Numbered from the stretch's first letter, positions 23,670 to 36,485 are shown. The stretch: 64,000 bases of DNA from Tolypeutes matacus (GCA_026826555.1 JAKSZT010053928.1:43845311-43909310), one strand, 5' to 3'. Made by a program: numbers and translations. The notes: generated from the letters alone by a model not told the origin.

Positions 23670-24175
23670 TAACCTAATTAAAATCTTTACAGAATAAAAT
23701 CAAAACTGTTTTAGCATGGCAAACAAATCCCTTCCTAACCTGGGCTTTTTTTTCATTTCTTTACTACAAGTCATGAGCGTTTTATTCTTTACTTACACTA
23801 ACTTTCAAATGTGACTTTATTCTCCCTAGATTTCTTTATCCTGATTCTCCATTTGTAGACTCCACTGTTCAGATTTCCATTTGACTATTCCATAATATAT
23901 TTTGTGATTGTTTGCCATGTCCCAAGCACTTTTTAATCATTGAAGCCTTCTTTGCTTGCTACCTTATGCAGACTTAACACTCCACCTGTATATACTTGTT
24001 TCACAGCACTTAACCACGGTGTGTTGTGATTATTTGTTTACAGCTGTCATTTCCCTCCTAGATTGGGCCCTGAGCTGATGATACAAAGGTTCAAATTTAT
24101 CTTTGTATCCCTAGTACCTACAGAGCTCTGGCACATAATAAGCACTCAGTAAGTATTTGTTGAAGGACCGATTTT
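23670..24175 (+). repeat. L2 LINE 3' end, plus strand
   Basis: The 3' hallmark of L2 is clear (ctctggcacataataagcactcagtaagtatttgttgaa), preceded by decayed upstream parts (aaactgttttagcatggcaaac, tgtttcacagcacttaacc). The retroposon at 24176 was inserted immediately after it. Confidence 0.8.
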
Positions 24176-24849
24176 TTTTTTTTTTTTTTTATTATGGGTA
24201 AAAATCAAAATTCTCACNNNNNNNNNNNNNNNNNNNNNNNNNNNNNNNNNNNNNNNNNNNNNNNNNNNNNNNNNNNNNNNNNNNNNNNNNNNNNNNNNNN
24301 NNNNNNNNNNNNNNNNNCATATATTTTAAGAGGTGCTTAGATTACCTAAAATATTATACGGAACTCACTCGGATTCCCATGTTGCCCACCTCCCACACCT
24401 CCCACCACATCCAACACAAACATCTCCCATAGTGTGGCCCACCAACCTCAATGAACTTACACATCCTGGAGCCTTGCCACCAACCATAGACCACAGTTCA
24501 CACTGTAGACCACACTCTCTCCCACTCAGTTCTGAGTGGTGTGTGCTGATTTAAAATGGCCTACATCCATTGCCACAACAGTACTCAGGACAACCTCCAA
24601 CTCCCAAAGAAGCCCCTGTATTTCAACTGCTCATCCCCTCCCTACCCAAAAAACTGTCAAGTGGCCACTGGCTCCACCTCATTGTTATAATTTCTTGCGT
24701 TGCAAGAATCACCATATGTGAGCAAGAGAATACCATCAAGTCCACTCTAGTCCATAGTTCTTCCCCAATCCAGAGGCGACTGGGATGGTGATGTCCACTC
24801 CAACTCCAAGTGAGAGAGGGCTTATATCCCATGGATATGGTGGGTGGGA
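24176..24849 (-). mobile_element. LINE-type 3'-end retroposon, young, contains assembly gap
   Basis: A perfect 15-bp target duplication (tgaaggaccgatttt at 24161-24175 and 24850-24864) flanks a poly-T-led minus-strand insertion. The body is almost identical to the 3' half of 52299-53588. Bases 24218-24317 are 100 Ns. The minus-strand frames are shared with the sister copy but have no recognised domain. Confidence 0.9.
24218..24317. other. Assembly gap, 100 N
   Basis: Exactly 100 Ns fall inside a young retroposon. The aligned stretch of the sister copy is 52342-52433, about 92 bp and AT-rich with an (AT)n run, so the missing sequence is probably of that size and type. Confidence 0.95.
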
Positions 24850-24865
24850 TGAAGGACCGATTTTG

Positions 24866-25128
24866 AGAGGCAGTGTTACATAATGGCAAAAACTCAGGCT
24901 TAAATGAGACCAGTCTGAGTTCTAAGGTTTATATCACCAGTTATTAAATGTGTAACCTTGGGAAATTATTTAACATCTGTGAACTTCAATTTTCTTGTTC
25001 TTAACAATGAGGATCATAATACTTATCTTTGTGGGTTGTTTTGAGAATTACAAGAGATTTTCTAAAATTTTCTAATGTAATTCTTTCCAGAAAGAGGTCA
25101 CCCAATAAATGGGAGTTATTTTATCATT
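24866..25128 (+). repeat. MIR SINE, plus strand
   Basis: The MIR order is visible: aggcagtgttacataatggc, ctgagttctaaggttt, gtgtaaccttgggaaattatttaac, gaggatcataatacttatctttgtggg, ttttgagaattacaag. Confidence 0.85.
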
Positions 25129-25129
25129 A

Positions 25130-26300
25130 TTCTAAAAACAGTTGCCTATAGGATGAAAGCTTCTAGTGTCCTTGTGTTTAATGTAAATGATATTAGATGT
25201 GGAAGTTTTTTTTTAAAAAGCCCCTAATAAGTGATTTTTAAAATATTAGGTAATTATATAACTTACTGAAGTTGATCTCTTACTGTTTTATATATTCAAT
25301 TTTATTGTCAAGTGTCATTTCAATTTATTAAATTTAGGTTGCAGTTTGCTGACAGTCTATAAAAATAGAATGTTATCAGATATAAACTTTAGTGCACTGT
25401 TTTGAAAGTATTGAGTGTGTTAAAATATGAAATAGATATTCCAAAGTCCTAATAAAATCTGGAGAGTTTCTGTAATTAAGTCTATTTATTTTCAATGACT
25501 TTTTGTACAATTACATTTAAAATATTTAAGTAGAATTAGTAGATATTTTCATTGACTACCTTTTCAACTCATAATCACAACAGTTTGATTTTTGTGTGAG
25601 TATGTAGTTTCTGAAATCCATATCCTTTAAAGCAGTGGTGTCTAATGTATCTTCTACATTATCCACTTGTGGTAAACTGGGAGTTTATTCAAGCCAAATT
25701 CATATTTCCAATAAAGAACTTAAAAGTACTTATGGTATTACATGATTATGTCAGTACTAACTACTTAACCCTGGGGATAGGTATTTACTGAGGTTATTAC
25801 CCTCTAGACCCCACTGGGCGGAGAGGGGATAGTGAGTGATTAAATCTTGTTATCATGAATCAACCAAGATTTGTTTAAGATATTTCATTTTCATATTTAC
25901 TGGTTGTGTCTATATAACTAAATTGCCGTAGCCATTAGGAACATTTCCATTGATAATTTTTGCTTTGCCAGTATGAATTTTTAAAAATTAGTTATCTAGA
26001 TTAAATGAATTTGTTTTAAAATTGAGCAGAAGGTTTGTTTGATACTGTGTATTAGGAAGAATTTGCTCTGTATAGGCTTTCTCTGTATCTCACAACTTTT
26101 ATACATGTTCTTTGGAGCCCTAATCCATATTTAATGAACCTGATGTAATATTAACTCTTCGACAAAATTGATTATGACAGTTTTTGCCAGGGTTTTTTTG
26201 TTTTTGTTTTTTGTTTTTTTTAGTATTTTTGGTGTGTTGGGGTAAGGACAGGTACTTGGTGTTTCCTACTCTACCATTTTCACTGAAGTTACTATACATT
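25130..26300. other. Unique AT-rich intron-like sequence
   Basis: I see no coding frame, RNA gene or clear repeat. T-rich runs near 26190-26225 precede the L1 nest. Confidence 0.5.
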
Positions 26301-26516
26301 GAGGTTTTTTTTTTAATGCAGTTTTACTGAGATATATTCATATGCCATATAGTCCATCTAAAGTGTACAGTCAGTGGCTTTTGGTATAATCACAGAGTTG
26401 TGCATTCGTCACTGCAATCAATTTTGGAGCATTTTCATTACTCCAAAAAGAAAAACTCCCTACCCCTTAGCAGCCACCTCTCAATCTCTCTATCTTGCCC
26501 TGCTGTACATAATCAC

Positions 26517-27112
26517 TGTATTAGTCAGCCAAAGGGGTGCTGATGCAAAATACCAGAAATCGGTTGGTTTTTATACAGGGTATTTATTTGGGGTAGAAGT
26601 CCATCATTACCAGGCCATAAAGCGTACATTTCTTCCCTCACCACGTGTTGGAGCAAGATAGCTGCTGATGTTTGCCAGGGTTCAGGCTTCTTGGGTTCCT
26701 CTCTTCCTAGAGCTCTGTTTCTCTCTAGCTCAACTCCTCTGTTTCCTCCACAAGGTCAGCTGTAGACTATGAAGCTCTTTAGGCTTGCCTCTCTTCACAA
26801 GGCCAGCTGTAGACTCTCAGGCGAACGGCTCATTTCTTTTCCCGGGGCCTTCTCTCACGACCAAGCTCTCTTACTTCCCGGGGCTCCAGATCAAGACTTC
26901 AACATCAGAATTGCTCCAACTCTGTCCTTTGCCATGCCTTTTATATTTGATTCCCTACCCACCAAGGGGTAGGGCTCAACGCCCTACTGATGTGGCCCAA
27001 TCAATGCCCTAATCACAACTTAATCATGCCCAGGTTAACAGACCAGTTTACAAGCACAATCCAATGTCTAATTTTGGAATTCATAACTATATCAAACTGC
27101 CAAACTGCTACA
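26517..27112 (-). mobile_element. Solo LTR, MaLR/ERVL-like, copy 2
   Basis: TGTATTAGTCAGCC...CTGCTACA gives TG...CA ends. It shares start and 3'-half wording with the copy at 1837-2420 (gccaaaggggtgctgatgcaaa, gccctactgatgtggcc). On the minus strand an AATAAA signal lies near the 3' end. A 47-bp internal duplication (cacaaggtcagctgtagact at about 26749 and again at about 26796) is specific to this copy. It interrupts the outer L1 3'UTR. No internal viral region is present. Confidence 0.8.
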
Positions 27113-27271
27113 ACCATTAATCTAGTTCCATCTCTATAAATTTATTTTTATTTACATTTTATATAAATGAAGTCAAGCAATACGTAATACTTTTATCTGG
27201 TTTCTTTCACCTAACATTCTCTTTGTGCTATTTGTACTATTGACCACATTCATATTCCACAGCAGGGTTCA

Positions 27272-27760
27272 CTATGCTCTACATTCCCATGTTTCATCCT
27301 CTAGCATTCCTTCTAGTGACATACATGACCCTAAACTTTCTTCTAGGTATATTATGGTTCTGGAGTTTATATGTAGGTCTTTGATCCATTTTGAGTTAAT
27401 TTTTATATGAGGTGTGATATAGGGTTCCCATTTCATTCTTTTGGAAATGGATATCCAGTTCTCCCAGCACCATTTATTGAAGAGATGGTCCTGTCCCAGC
27501 TGAGTGGACTTGGAAGCCTTCTCAAAATTCAATTGACCATAGAGGTGAGGGTCTATCTGAACTCCCAATTTGATTCCATTGATCAGTGTGTCTATCTTAA
27601 TGCCAATAGTATGCTCTTTGACCTCTGTAGCATTGTAATATGCTTTAAAGTCAGAAAGTGTGATTCCATAATTTTTGTTCTTTTTCAAGATATTTTTGGC
27701 TATTCGGGGCCCCTTTCCCTTCCAAATAAATTTGATAATCGACTTCCTTTTATGCAACAT
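27272..27760 (-). pseudogene. L1 ORF2 C-terminal half fragment
   Basis: This 162-residue minus-strand frame contains [18 protein letters not shown] and the IKINSKWIKDLHI block, which in L1 ORF2 lie between the RT and the cysteine-rich end. It is part of the outer L1 and ends in unrelated 3'UTR sequence. Confidence 0.8.
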
Positions 27761-30340
27761 AATCTCTTGGAATTTTTATTGGGATTGCAGTGAATCTATA
27801 ATTCAGTTTGGGAAGGATTGACATCTTCATTATATTTAGTCTTTCAGTCTAGGAACATGGAATGTCCTTCCATTTCTTTAGGTCTTCTTTGATTTCTTTT
27901 TGCAGTGTTTTGTAGTTTTCTGAGTATAGGTCCTTTACATCCTTGGTTCATTTTATTCTGAGACATTTGCTTCTTTTAGTTGCTATTGTAAATGGAATTT
28001 TTTCTTGATTTCATCCTCAGATTGCACGATATTAGTGTGTAGAGACACTACTGATTTTTGCATGTTGATCTTGCAGCCCACCACTTTGCTGATCTGGTAA
28101 CTTAGTTGTAGATTTTTCAGGATGCTCTATATATAGGATCATGTCATCTGCGAATCGTTAAACTTTTACTTCTTCCTTTCTGATTTGGATGCCTTTTATT
28201 TCTTTTTCTTGCCTAATTGCTCTAGTTAGAACTTGTAGCAAAATGTTGAAAAACAGTGGTGACATATTGCTTGTTCCCAGTCTTAGAGAGAAGACTTTCA
28301 TCCTTTCATCATTGAGTACGATGCTGGTTGTGTTCATATATACCTTGTATAATATTGAGAAAATTTCCTTTTATTCCCATCTTTTGAAATGTTTTTATCA
28401 AGAAAGGATGCTGGATTTTGTCATGCCTTTCCAATCAATATGATCGTGTGTTTTTTCACCTTAAGTATGTACCCCTTGAGTATGATGTTGGCTGTGTGTT
28501 TTTCATATATACCCTGTATAATATTTTTTTTTTCTTTTTTCTTTTTCTTTTGTTCGTTTTTCTTTTTTTCTTTTTCGCCTTGTATAATATTGAGAAAGTT
28601 TCTTTTTATTCCCATCTTTTGAAATGTTTTTATCAAGATAGGATGCTGGATTTTGTCATGCCTTTCCAATTAAGATGATCATGTGTTTTTTCCCATAATT
28701 GATTTTCTTGTGTTGAACCACCCTTGCATACCTGGGATAAAACCCACTTGGTCATTATGCATAATTTTTAAAATGTGCTGTTGAATTCAATTTGCAAGTA
28801 TTTTGTTGAGGATTTTTGCATCTATTTTCATTAGAGAGATTGGTCTGTAATTTTTTTTGTATAGTATCTTTATCTGGCTTTGGTATTAGGATGATGTTGA
28901 CTTCATAAAATGAGTTAGGTAGAGCTCTATCCTGTTAGATTTTTTGGAAAAGTTTGAGTGGGAATGGTATTAACTGTTCTCAAAATTATTGGTAGGTTTC
29001 ACCTGTGAAATAATCTGGTCCTGGGCTTTCATTGTCAGGAGGTTTTTGATGACTTATTCAATCTCTTGTTATTGGTTTGTTGAGGTCTTATATTTCTTCT
29101 AGAGTCAGTGTAGGTTGTTTGTGTGTTTCTAGGAATATGTCTATTTCATTAGGTTGTTTAATTTGTTGGCATACAGTTGTTCATAGTATTCTCTTATGAT
29201 CTCTCTTGTTTCTGTGTGGTCAGTAGTAATGTCCCTCTTCTTGTTTCCCAGTTTTAAAATTTGTATCTTCTCTCTTTTTTTTCGGTCAGTGTAGCTAAAG
29301 GATTGTCTATTTTATTAATCTTCTCCAAGAACTAATTTTTGGTTTTGTTGATTTTCTCTTTTTTTTTTTTTTTGTTTGTTTTTTGGTCTCAATTTCATTT
29401 ATTTCTGCTCTAAGCTTCGTTATTCCTTTCCTTCTGCTTTTTTTTTTGGGGGGGGGATTTGTTTGCTGTTGTTTTTCTAGTTTCTCCAGGTATGCAGTCA
29501 GATCTTTGATATAGCTCTTTCTTCATTTTAATGTAGGAATTTAGGGCTATAAATTTCCCTCTCAGCACTGCCTTCACTGCATCCCATAGGTTTTGATATG
29601 TTGTGTTCTAATTTTCTTCCTTCTCAAGATATTTACTGATTTCTCTTTCAATTTCTTCTCTGACCCACTGATTAAGAGTGTGTTGTTTAACTTCCATATA
29701 TTTGTGAATTTTCCCGTTTTTCACCTGTTAATAATTTCCAGCTTCATTCCATTATGATCAGAGAAAGTGAATTATATAATTTCAGTGTTTTTTATATTTA
29801 TTGAGACCTGTTTTGTGACCCAGTGTATGGTGTATCCTGGAGCAAGATCCATGAGCACTTGAGAAGACTATAAATCCTGCTGATTTGGGGTGCAATGTTC
29901 TCTATATCTCTGTTAGGTCTAGTTTGTTTATCATATTTTTCAAGTTCTTTGTTTCCTTATGGATCCTCAGTTTAGATATTCTATCTATTGATGAGAGTAG
30001 TGTATTGAAGTCTCCAACTATTATTGTAGAGACATCTATTTCTCACTTCAGTTTTTCTAGTGTGTGCCTCATGTACCTGGTTAGATACATAAATATTTAT
30101 GATTATTATTTCTTCTAAGTGGATTGCTCCTTTGAACAATATATAATGTCCTCCTTTGTCTCTTATAACAGTTTTGCATTTAAAGTCTATTTTTGTCTGG
30201 TGTTGGTGTAGCAACTGCACCCTTATTTGGTTACTGTTGCATGGAATATCTTTTTTCAACCTTTTGCTTTCAGCCTGTTTGTATCCTGGGGTCTAAGGTG
30301 AGTCTCTTGTAGACAGCATATAGATGGGTCATATTTTTTT

Positions 30341-30417
30341 TTTTTTTTTTAATTCAAAAGTTTAACTTTTTATTAATTTGCATCATTTTTACATTTTCAT
30401 TATTTGTTCTTCAAAAC
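30341..30417 (-). mobile_element. Tiny 5'-truncated mRNA 3'-end insertion
   Basis: A perfect 15-bp target duplication (gggtcatattttttt at 30326 and 30418) brackets 77 bp that is not L1. Reading the minus strand, it ends in an AATAAA signal, then about 17 nt, then poly-A. That is the layout of a polyadenylated mRNA 3' end, severely truncated on insertion by L1 machinery. The parent gene is not recognised. Confidence 0.75.
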
Positions 30418-32973
30418 GGGTCATATTTTTTTATCCATTCTCTCAGTCTGTGTTTTGATTGGGGAGTTTAATCTCTTAACATTCACTGTTATTACTGTAA
30501 AGGCATTACTTACTTAAACCACTTTATCTTTTGGCTTACATATGTGATATCTTATTTTTGTTGGTACTCTTTCAGTTACCCTTTTTGATAATCTTCATTT
30601 CTATACTTTCTGCCAAGCCTCTCCTGTCCTTTTCTTTCAGTCTGCAGAACTCCTTTTAGTATTTCTTGTGGGGCTGGACTCTTGTTAACAAACTCTCTTA
30701 GTTTCTGTTTATCTGTGAATATTTTAAACAGCCCCTCTTTTTTTATTTTAATTTTTAAATATTTTTTCATTAAAAAAAGTTATTTAAGTATATCACACAT
30801 ATATAAACATTCATGAACAATAGGGTATAGTAATAGTTGTGACCTTACAAAGCAAACATGCATAACATCATACAGGGGTCCTATACATCAACCGACTACC
30901 AACACCTTGCATTGTTGTGAGACATTTGTTACAAATGATGAAAGAATATCTTCAAAATCTTACTACTAACTATAGTCCTTACCTTACATTTGGTATATTT
31001 CCCTCCAACTACCCTATTATTTTTTAAATGTATTTTTATAAGAAGTTGTAAACTTACAGAACAGTCATGCACATGTGCAGAATCCCCACATGACACCCCT
31101 CTATCAACACACCATACTGTCGTGGAACATTTGTTACACATTATGAGATAATATCATCAAACTATTACCAGGTCCATAGCATACATTTGGCACACTTTTT
31201 CCATACTCCCCCATTATCAACAGAGTACATCTTTGGCTAAAAGCATTATTATTGTTAACCATAGTCCATAGGTCATTCCAGTTGTATTTTTCCCATGCTT
31301 CTCCACATTCCCACCACCCTGCAATAGTGATATATATCCACTCTAGTTCACAAAGTACACTCTTGCATCTGTACCATCAACCACAATTCTCATCCACCTC
31401 TAGGTTTACTGTGCTATTCATTCCCTACATTAGTCTCTAGTTTTCTGTCATTTGGCATTTACATCCCTACACTACCATTTTCAGCCACATTCCTATATAT
31501 AAACTAGCTATTACTCACTATAATGTGTTACCATCAACTCTGTACATTTTCACACTTTTACAGTAAAGCTAATTATAACTTCTACATACATTAAACATTA
31601 GTAGTTTATCTACTCCTTTTATCTCCTTTAAGAATCTACCACCTCCCACCAGGTCTTGAAGATATTTTCCTACATTTTCTTCTAGAAGCTTTATGGTTCT
31701 TGCTTTTAAATTTAGGTTTTTGATCCATTTGGAGTTAATTTTTGTATAAGGTGTGAGATAGGGGTCCTCTTTCCTTCCTTTGGCTATGGATATCCAGTTC
31801 TCTCTGCACCATTTGTTGAATGGACAGTTCTGCCCAAGCTGGGAGGGTTTGACAAGCTTGTCAAAAATCACTTGACCATAGATGTGAGGGTCTGTTTCTG
31901 AACCAACAATTTGGTTCCATTGGTCTATGTGTCTGTGTTTATGCCAGTTTCATACTGTTTTACCACTGTAGTGAGGTAATATGATTTAGAGTCTAGAAGT
32001 GAGAGTCCTCCAACTTCCATTTTTCCTTTTTAAGATGTTTCTGGCTATTCAGGACCCCTTATGCTTCCAAATAAATTTGGTAAGCATGTTTTCCATTTAT
32101 TTAAAAAATACCGGTGGAATTTTTACTGGGATTACATTGACTCTGTATATCAATTTTGGTAGAATTAACATCTTAATAATATTTAGTCTTCTAATCTGTG
32201 AGCATGGAATATTCTTCCAATTATTTATGTCTTTTTTTTATTTCTTTTGACAACAAGTTGTAATTTTCTGATACAAGTGCTTTACATTGTTGGTTAAGTT
32301 TATTCCTAAATATTTGATCCTTTTAATCTCTATTGTAAATGGAATTTTTTTCCTGACTTCCTCCTCAGATTATACATTACTAGTGTCTTTTAAAATCTGT
32401 TTCATCTAATATAAGTATAGGTCCTCTGCCTTTTTTTTTTTTTTTTTCCCATTACTGAATGCATGGAATATCTTTTTCTAACCTTCTACTTTCAATCTAT
32501 TGGTATCCTTGGGTCTAAGGTGAGTCTTTTGCAGACAGCATATAGGTGGCTCATATTTTCTTATCCATTCTGCCAATCTATGTCTTTTGATTGGGGAGTT
32601 TAATCCATTAACATTCAATGTTATTACTGTAAAGGCAGTTCTTATTTCACCCATTTTGACCTTTGGGATTTATCTGTCATATTTTATTTTCACCACTCTT
32701 TTGAGACTTTTAGTTACTTTTACTGATATAATCTTCATTTCCAGACTCTCTTCCAAGCCTCTCTTGCCTGTCTTTTTTTTTTTTTTTCAGACTGTAGTAC
32801 ATCCTTTAGTATTTCCTGCAAAGCCTGTCTATTGGTTACAAACTCTCTCAGTTTCTGTTTATCTGTAAATATTCTAAACTCACCCTCATTTTTGAAAGAC
32901 AATCTTGCTGGATATAAGATTCTTGGCTCGAAGTTTTTCTATTGAAGTATCTTAAATATATCATATCATCATA

Positions 32974-33279
32974 TCATCTTCTTGCCTCCATGGTTTGTGA
33001 TGAGAAATCAGCACTTAATCTTATTGGGTGTCCATTATATATTATGCATTGCTTTTCTCTTGCTGCTCTCATAATTCTCTCTTTGTCTTTGGTATTTGAC
33101 ATTCTAATTAGTATGTGTCTTGGCGTTGGTTTATTTGGATTTATTTGGATGGGAGTACATTGTGCTTCTTGGACATGGATATCCATGTCCTTCAATAGGG
33201 TTGGGAAATTTTCTACCATTATTTCTTCACATATCCCTTCTACCCCTTTTCCCTTCTCTTCTCCTTCTGGGACACCCAT
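32974..33279 (-). pseudogene. L1 ORF1 RRM/C-terminal fragment
   Basis: The 101-residue minus-strand frame includes DMDIHVQEAQCTPIQINPNK and RIMRAAREKQCIIYNGHPIR, the conserved RNA-recognition and C-terminal domain blocks of L1 ORF1p (the AREK motif is visible). The frame continues without stops over both blocks but lacks the coiled coil. Confidence 0.85.
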
Positions 33280-33454
33280 GACTCATATGTTTGCATGTCT
33301 CTTGCTGTTATTTAGTTCCCTGAGACCTTGTTGAATTTTCTATTCTTCTCTTCATCAGTTCTTTTGTGTGTTCGCTTTCAGAGGCCATTTCTTCAAGCTT
33401 ACCAATCCTTTCTTCTGCCTCCTCAAATCTGCTATTATATGATTCCAGTGTATT

Positions 33455-34140
33455 TTTTTTTTTTTTTTTTTTTTTGGCCATTTGAATAGAGCTCTTTTAA
33501 TAATTTTCATTTATCAATTTAATATTACCATCCAAAGGTATCAAAATATATACCGACACTGAACAAACAGACAAACATGAAACAAATTGCAATATATCAA
33601 TAGAGACATACATCTTTGATTTTACTGCTTTTAAGAATTTTTTATTTTTTTAATTTTTTGGAAACTGTGCTGTCAAGTTTTCCTACTCTTCTTGTGGTTG
33701 AATTTTATTAGCCCCCACCTGCCCATAGCCACATTATCATATAGGCAATAGGGAGTTTACAGAGCAGCTGCTGGAATGTTTTCCTTATCTTAGTTAACCT
33801 TTTGGCAGAATGTTTTCTTACAAGCATGATCTCATTGATAAGGGCTTTATTCAGCACTTCTGCTTGTTGCAGTCTTTTTGATATTTTAGTTGCCAAACAC
33901 TAAAGTGAGCTGTGGCAACAATAGTTTTTACAAGAACTTTCCAATCCCACGGGCACATTTGATGCCATTAGCAATGGAGTCTAAAATCCCCTTAGTAGAG
34001 GAACTGTGAAGTTCATTTCCATTAATACTTCTCAGCTATTTAAGGACTGTATAGGGAAGTGATTTATGCTGTGGCTGTACATTTTGGGGAACAGCCTCAT
34101 TTTGGGGAGGCTGCATTCTCCAGCCTCTACAGCTTCTTCT
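33455..34140 (-). pseudogene. Processed pseudogene of an unrecognised gene
   Basis: A poly-T run at 33455-33477 is the reverse of a poly-A tail, with an ATTAAA-type signal about 20 nt before it. The rest is not L1-like. Its best minus-strand frame (33708-33896) reads as a basic, helical segment, KRLQQAEVLNKALINEI then KRLTKIRKTFQQL, and related coding character shifts frame upstream. I cannot name the parent. The left flank matches the target word at 35021 (ccagtgtattttt). Confidence 0.5.
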
Positions 34141-34329
34141 TCTTTTTTTTTTTTTTTAGGAGGTCCAATTTCTTTCTTTCTTTCATTATTCATGCTTTTA
34201 ATATCAGGTTTAAGAAATCACCATATACCATCAGATCTTAAAGATATTTCCCTAAATTTTCTTCCAAGACTAATATGGTTCCATCTTTTATATTTAGGGT
34301 TCTGGTATATTTTGAGTTAATTTTTTTTT

Positions 34330-35020
34330 AACTTAAAATTTTTTTTAAAAAAGTTACTTAGATTACATAAATGTTACACAGAATATATAGGGATTCCCAT
34401 ATGCCCCACCTCCCACACCTCCCACAACATCCCACATAAACATTCTTCATTAGTGTGGCACGTTAATTGCAATTGATAAACACATCCTGGGGCTTTGCCA
34501 TTAAGCATGGACCATAGTTCACATTGTAGACCATGCTCTCTTCCACACAGTTCTGCATGTTATATGATGATATAAAATGGCCTATATCTGTCATTGCAAT
34601 GTCATTCAGGACAATTCCCAAGTCCTGATAAAACCCCTATATTACAACTGCTTTTCCCTCTCCCTGCCCCCAGAGCCTCCAGTGGCCACTGGCTCTACCT
34701 CAGTGTTGTAATTTCTTCCATTGCTTGAATCACAATGTCTATAGTAGAATACCGGCAAGTCCACTCTAGTCCATAGCTCTTCCCCCCATCCTGAGGAGTC
34801 TGGTCTGGTGATGTCCACTCCACCTCCAATTGAGAGGGGGCTTATATCCAATGGGGAAGATGGATGGGATTATCCTGCCTGGAGCTGCAGACTCTCTCCA
34901 TTTCCTGGGATTGCCGTTGTCCATCATCATCTCCACGCCAGTTGTTCTGGGTGAGTCCAGTGAGCTGTAGAGTAGGAGTTGCTGCTCCACCAAGGTTCCG
35001 GGCCCAGCTGGCACATGGTC
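34330..35020 (-). mobile_element. LINE-type 3'-end retroposon copy
   Basis: This is the same family as 24176-24849 and 52299-53588 (acttagattacataaatgtt, cccatatgccccacctccc, agtccactctagtccatag, gatgtccactccacctcc), at lower identity. The ccagtgtattttt target word lies at 33447 and 35021. A short L1 ORF2-like piece (34160-34325) and a partial SINE-like 'aggaggtcc' lie between its A-tail side and the retrocopy, so several insertions share the site. Confidence 0.7.
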
Positions 35021-35699
35021 CAGTGTATTTTTAATTTCATTTATTGCACTTTTCAATCCCATAAGATCTGCTATTTTTAATGTATGCTTTCAAATTCTTC
35101 TTTGTGCTTATCCAATGTCTTCTTAATATCCTTAATCTCCTTAGCCATCTCATTGAATTTATTAAGGAGATTTGTTTGAACATCTATGATTAGTTGTCTC
35201 AACTCCTTTATGTCATCTGGAGGCTTATCTTGTTCCTTTAACTGGACCATATTTTCCTATTTCCTGGTGTGGATTGTAATTTTTTGTTGGCGTCTTGGCA
35301 TCTGACTTACTAGATGTATTTATTCTGGGTGCAGTTTCTCTCTTCTGTTTAGAGCTTTATTGCCTTTTCTCCCTTGCTGGCTGTGCATTAGGAGCCAAGA
35401 TGTAGTTGGTGCTGTAAGTTGTGAAGGCTCAAGCTGCCTGTATTGTCTAAGGAAGAGATGAAGCTTCCCCCAACTTTCTCTTCTTGCCAGGATTAGGGAC
35501 AGAACCACAGTCATGTGTAATAATCCAAGTCATGCAGGCCTAAACTCTAGTTGCCTGGACTGATGAAGCCTCACACCCCTTCCTTCCCTGCCTGGGATGG
35601 GAATGGAACTGCAGGTGTGGGCAGCAGTCTATGTCATGTGGGTCCAAAATGATCGCAGTTACCCTGGTAGACTTCCTACTCTTCGGTCTGTGTCAGCCA

Positions 35700-36485
35700 A
35701 ATATACCGTCAGTAACCCACCAAAGCTGGTGCAGGGCCCTTTTAGAGGTGAGGCTGAAGCCTAGGCTAGGGCTGTAGTCCAATCTGGGTGAAAGAATCCA
35801 GTCCCTACATCACTGTGATTTTCAGTCAGCCTGGCTTCCCCTCATGCTGTGGGCAGAGTCAAAATGGCAGCTACTGGCCTCTTTCCGACCCCGACAGGTT
35901 CAAACTTTAGCTGTTCTTAGGATTATACTTTAGCCCACTGAATTTACTAATCAGTAGCTGAAGTCGGTGGCCAACCATCTCTCTCTCCCCTGTTTTTGGG
36001 AAATGGAGCTTCCAACTCCGGCCACAGAACAGCTCCTGAGGCGGCTTGTGTTGCCAGAGTAGAATAATCACCAGCCTCTGTGGTGTGGCCTATATTTTCC
36101 CCAGAGGCTGGTACTGGTCCCCCCAGTTTCCTCCCTGCTGGAGGTGGGGCTGGGACTTATGCTAGAGCTGCAGTCCTATCTGGATGGAAAGAAGCCGGTC
36201 CCTACCAGCACTGATTTTCAGTCAGCCCCGCTTCCCTTCATGCCAGGGGCAGAGTTAAGATGGTGGCTACCGGCCTCTTCTGACTTGGACAGGTTCAATT
36301 TTTAGCTGTTCTTAGGGTTATACTTTAGCCAGCCGAGTTTACTAATCAGTAGCTGGAGTTGGTGCCCAACTGTCTCTTCCTCTCCCGTTTTGGGAAATGA
36401 AGCTTCTAATTCCAGCAGCGGAATAGCTCCCGAGGCAGCTTGTGCTACCAGTGGAGGATGGGCACCGGCCTCCGAGTTGTGGAGT
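35700..36485 (-). repeat. Two ~370-bp tandem units in L1 5'UTR
   Basis: The block ctggtgcaggg... tccctacatcactgtgattttcagtcagcc... tttagctgttcttagg... ggaatagctc-type wording occurs at about 35720-36090 and again at about 36100-36485 with moderate divergence. Tandem 5'UTR units of this kind are known promoter monomers in some mammalian L1 families. One copy of the same block is also in the third L1 (about 41660-42030). Confidence 0.75.

Noticed and set aside
28500..28590. T/C-rich run (tttctttttt...) that might be a triplex or regulatory tract
   Set aside because: It lies in the outer L1 between two near-repeats of the same L1 phrase (tgtataatattgagaaa... at 28347 and 28581), so it is best explained as a local duplication with a slippage-prone A-tail-like run.
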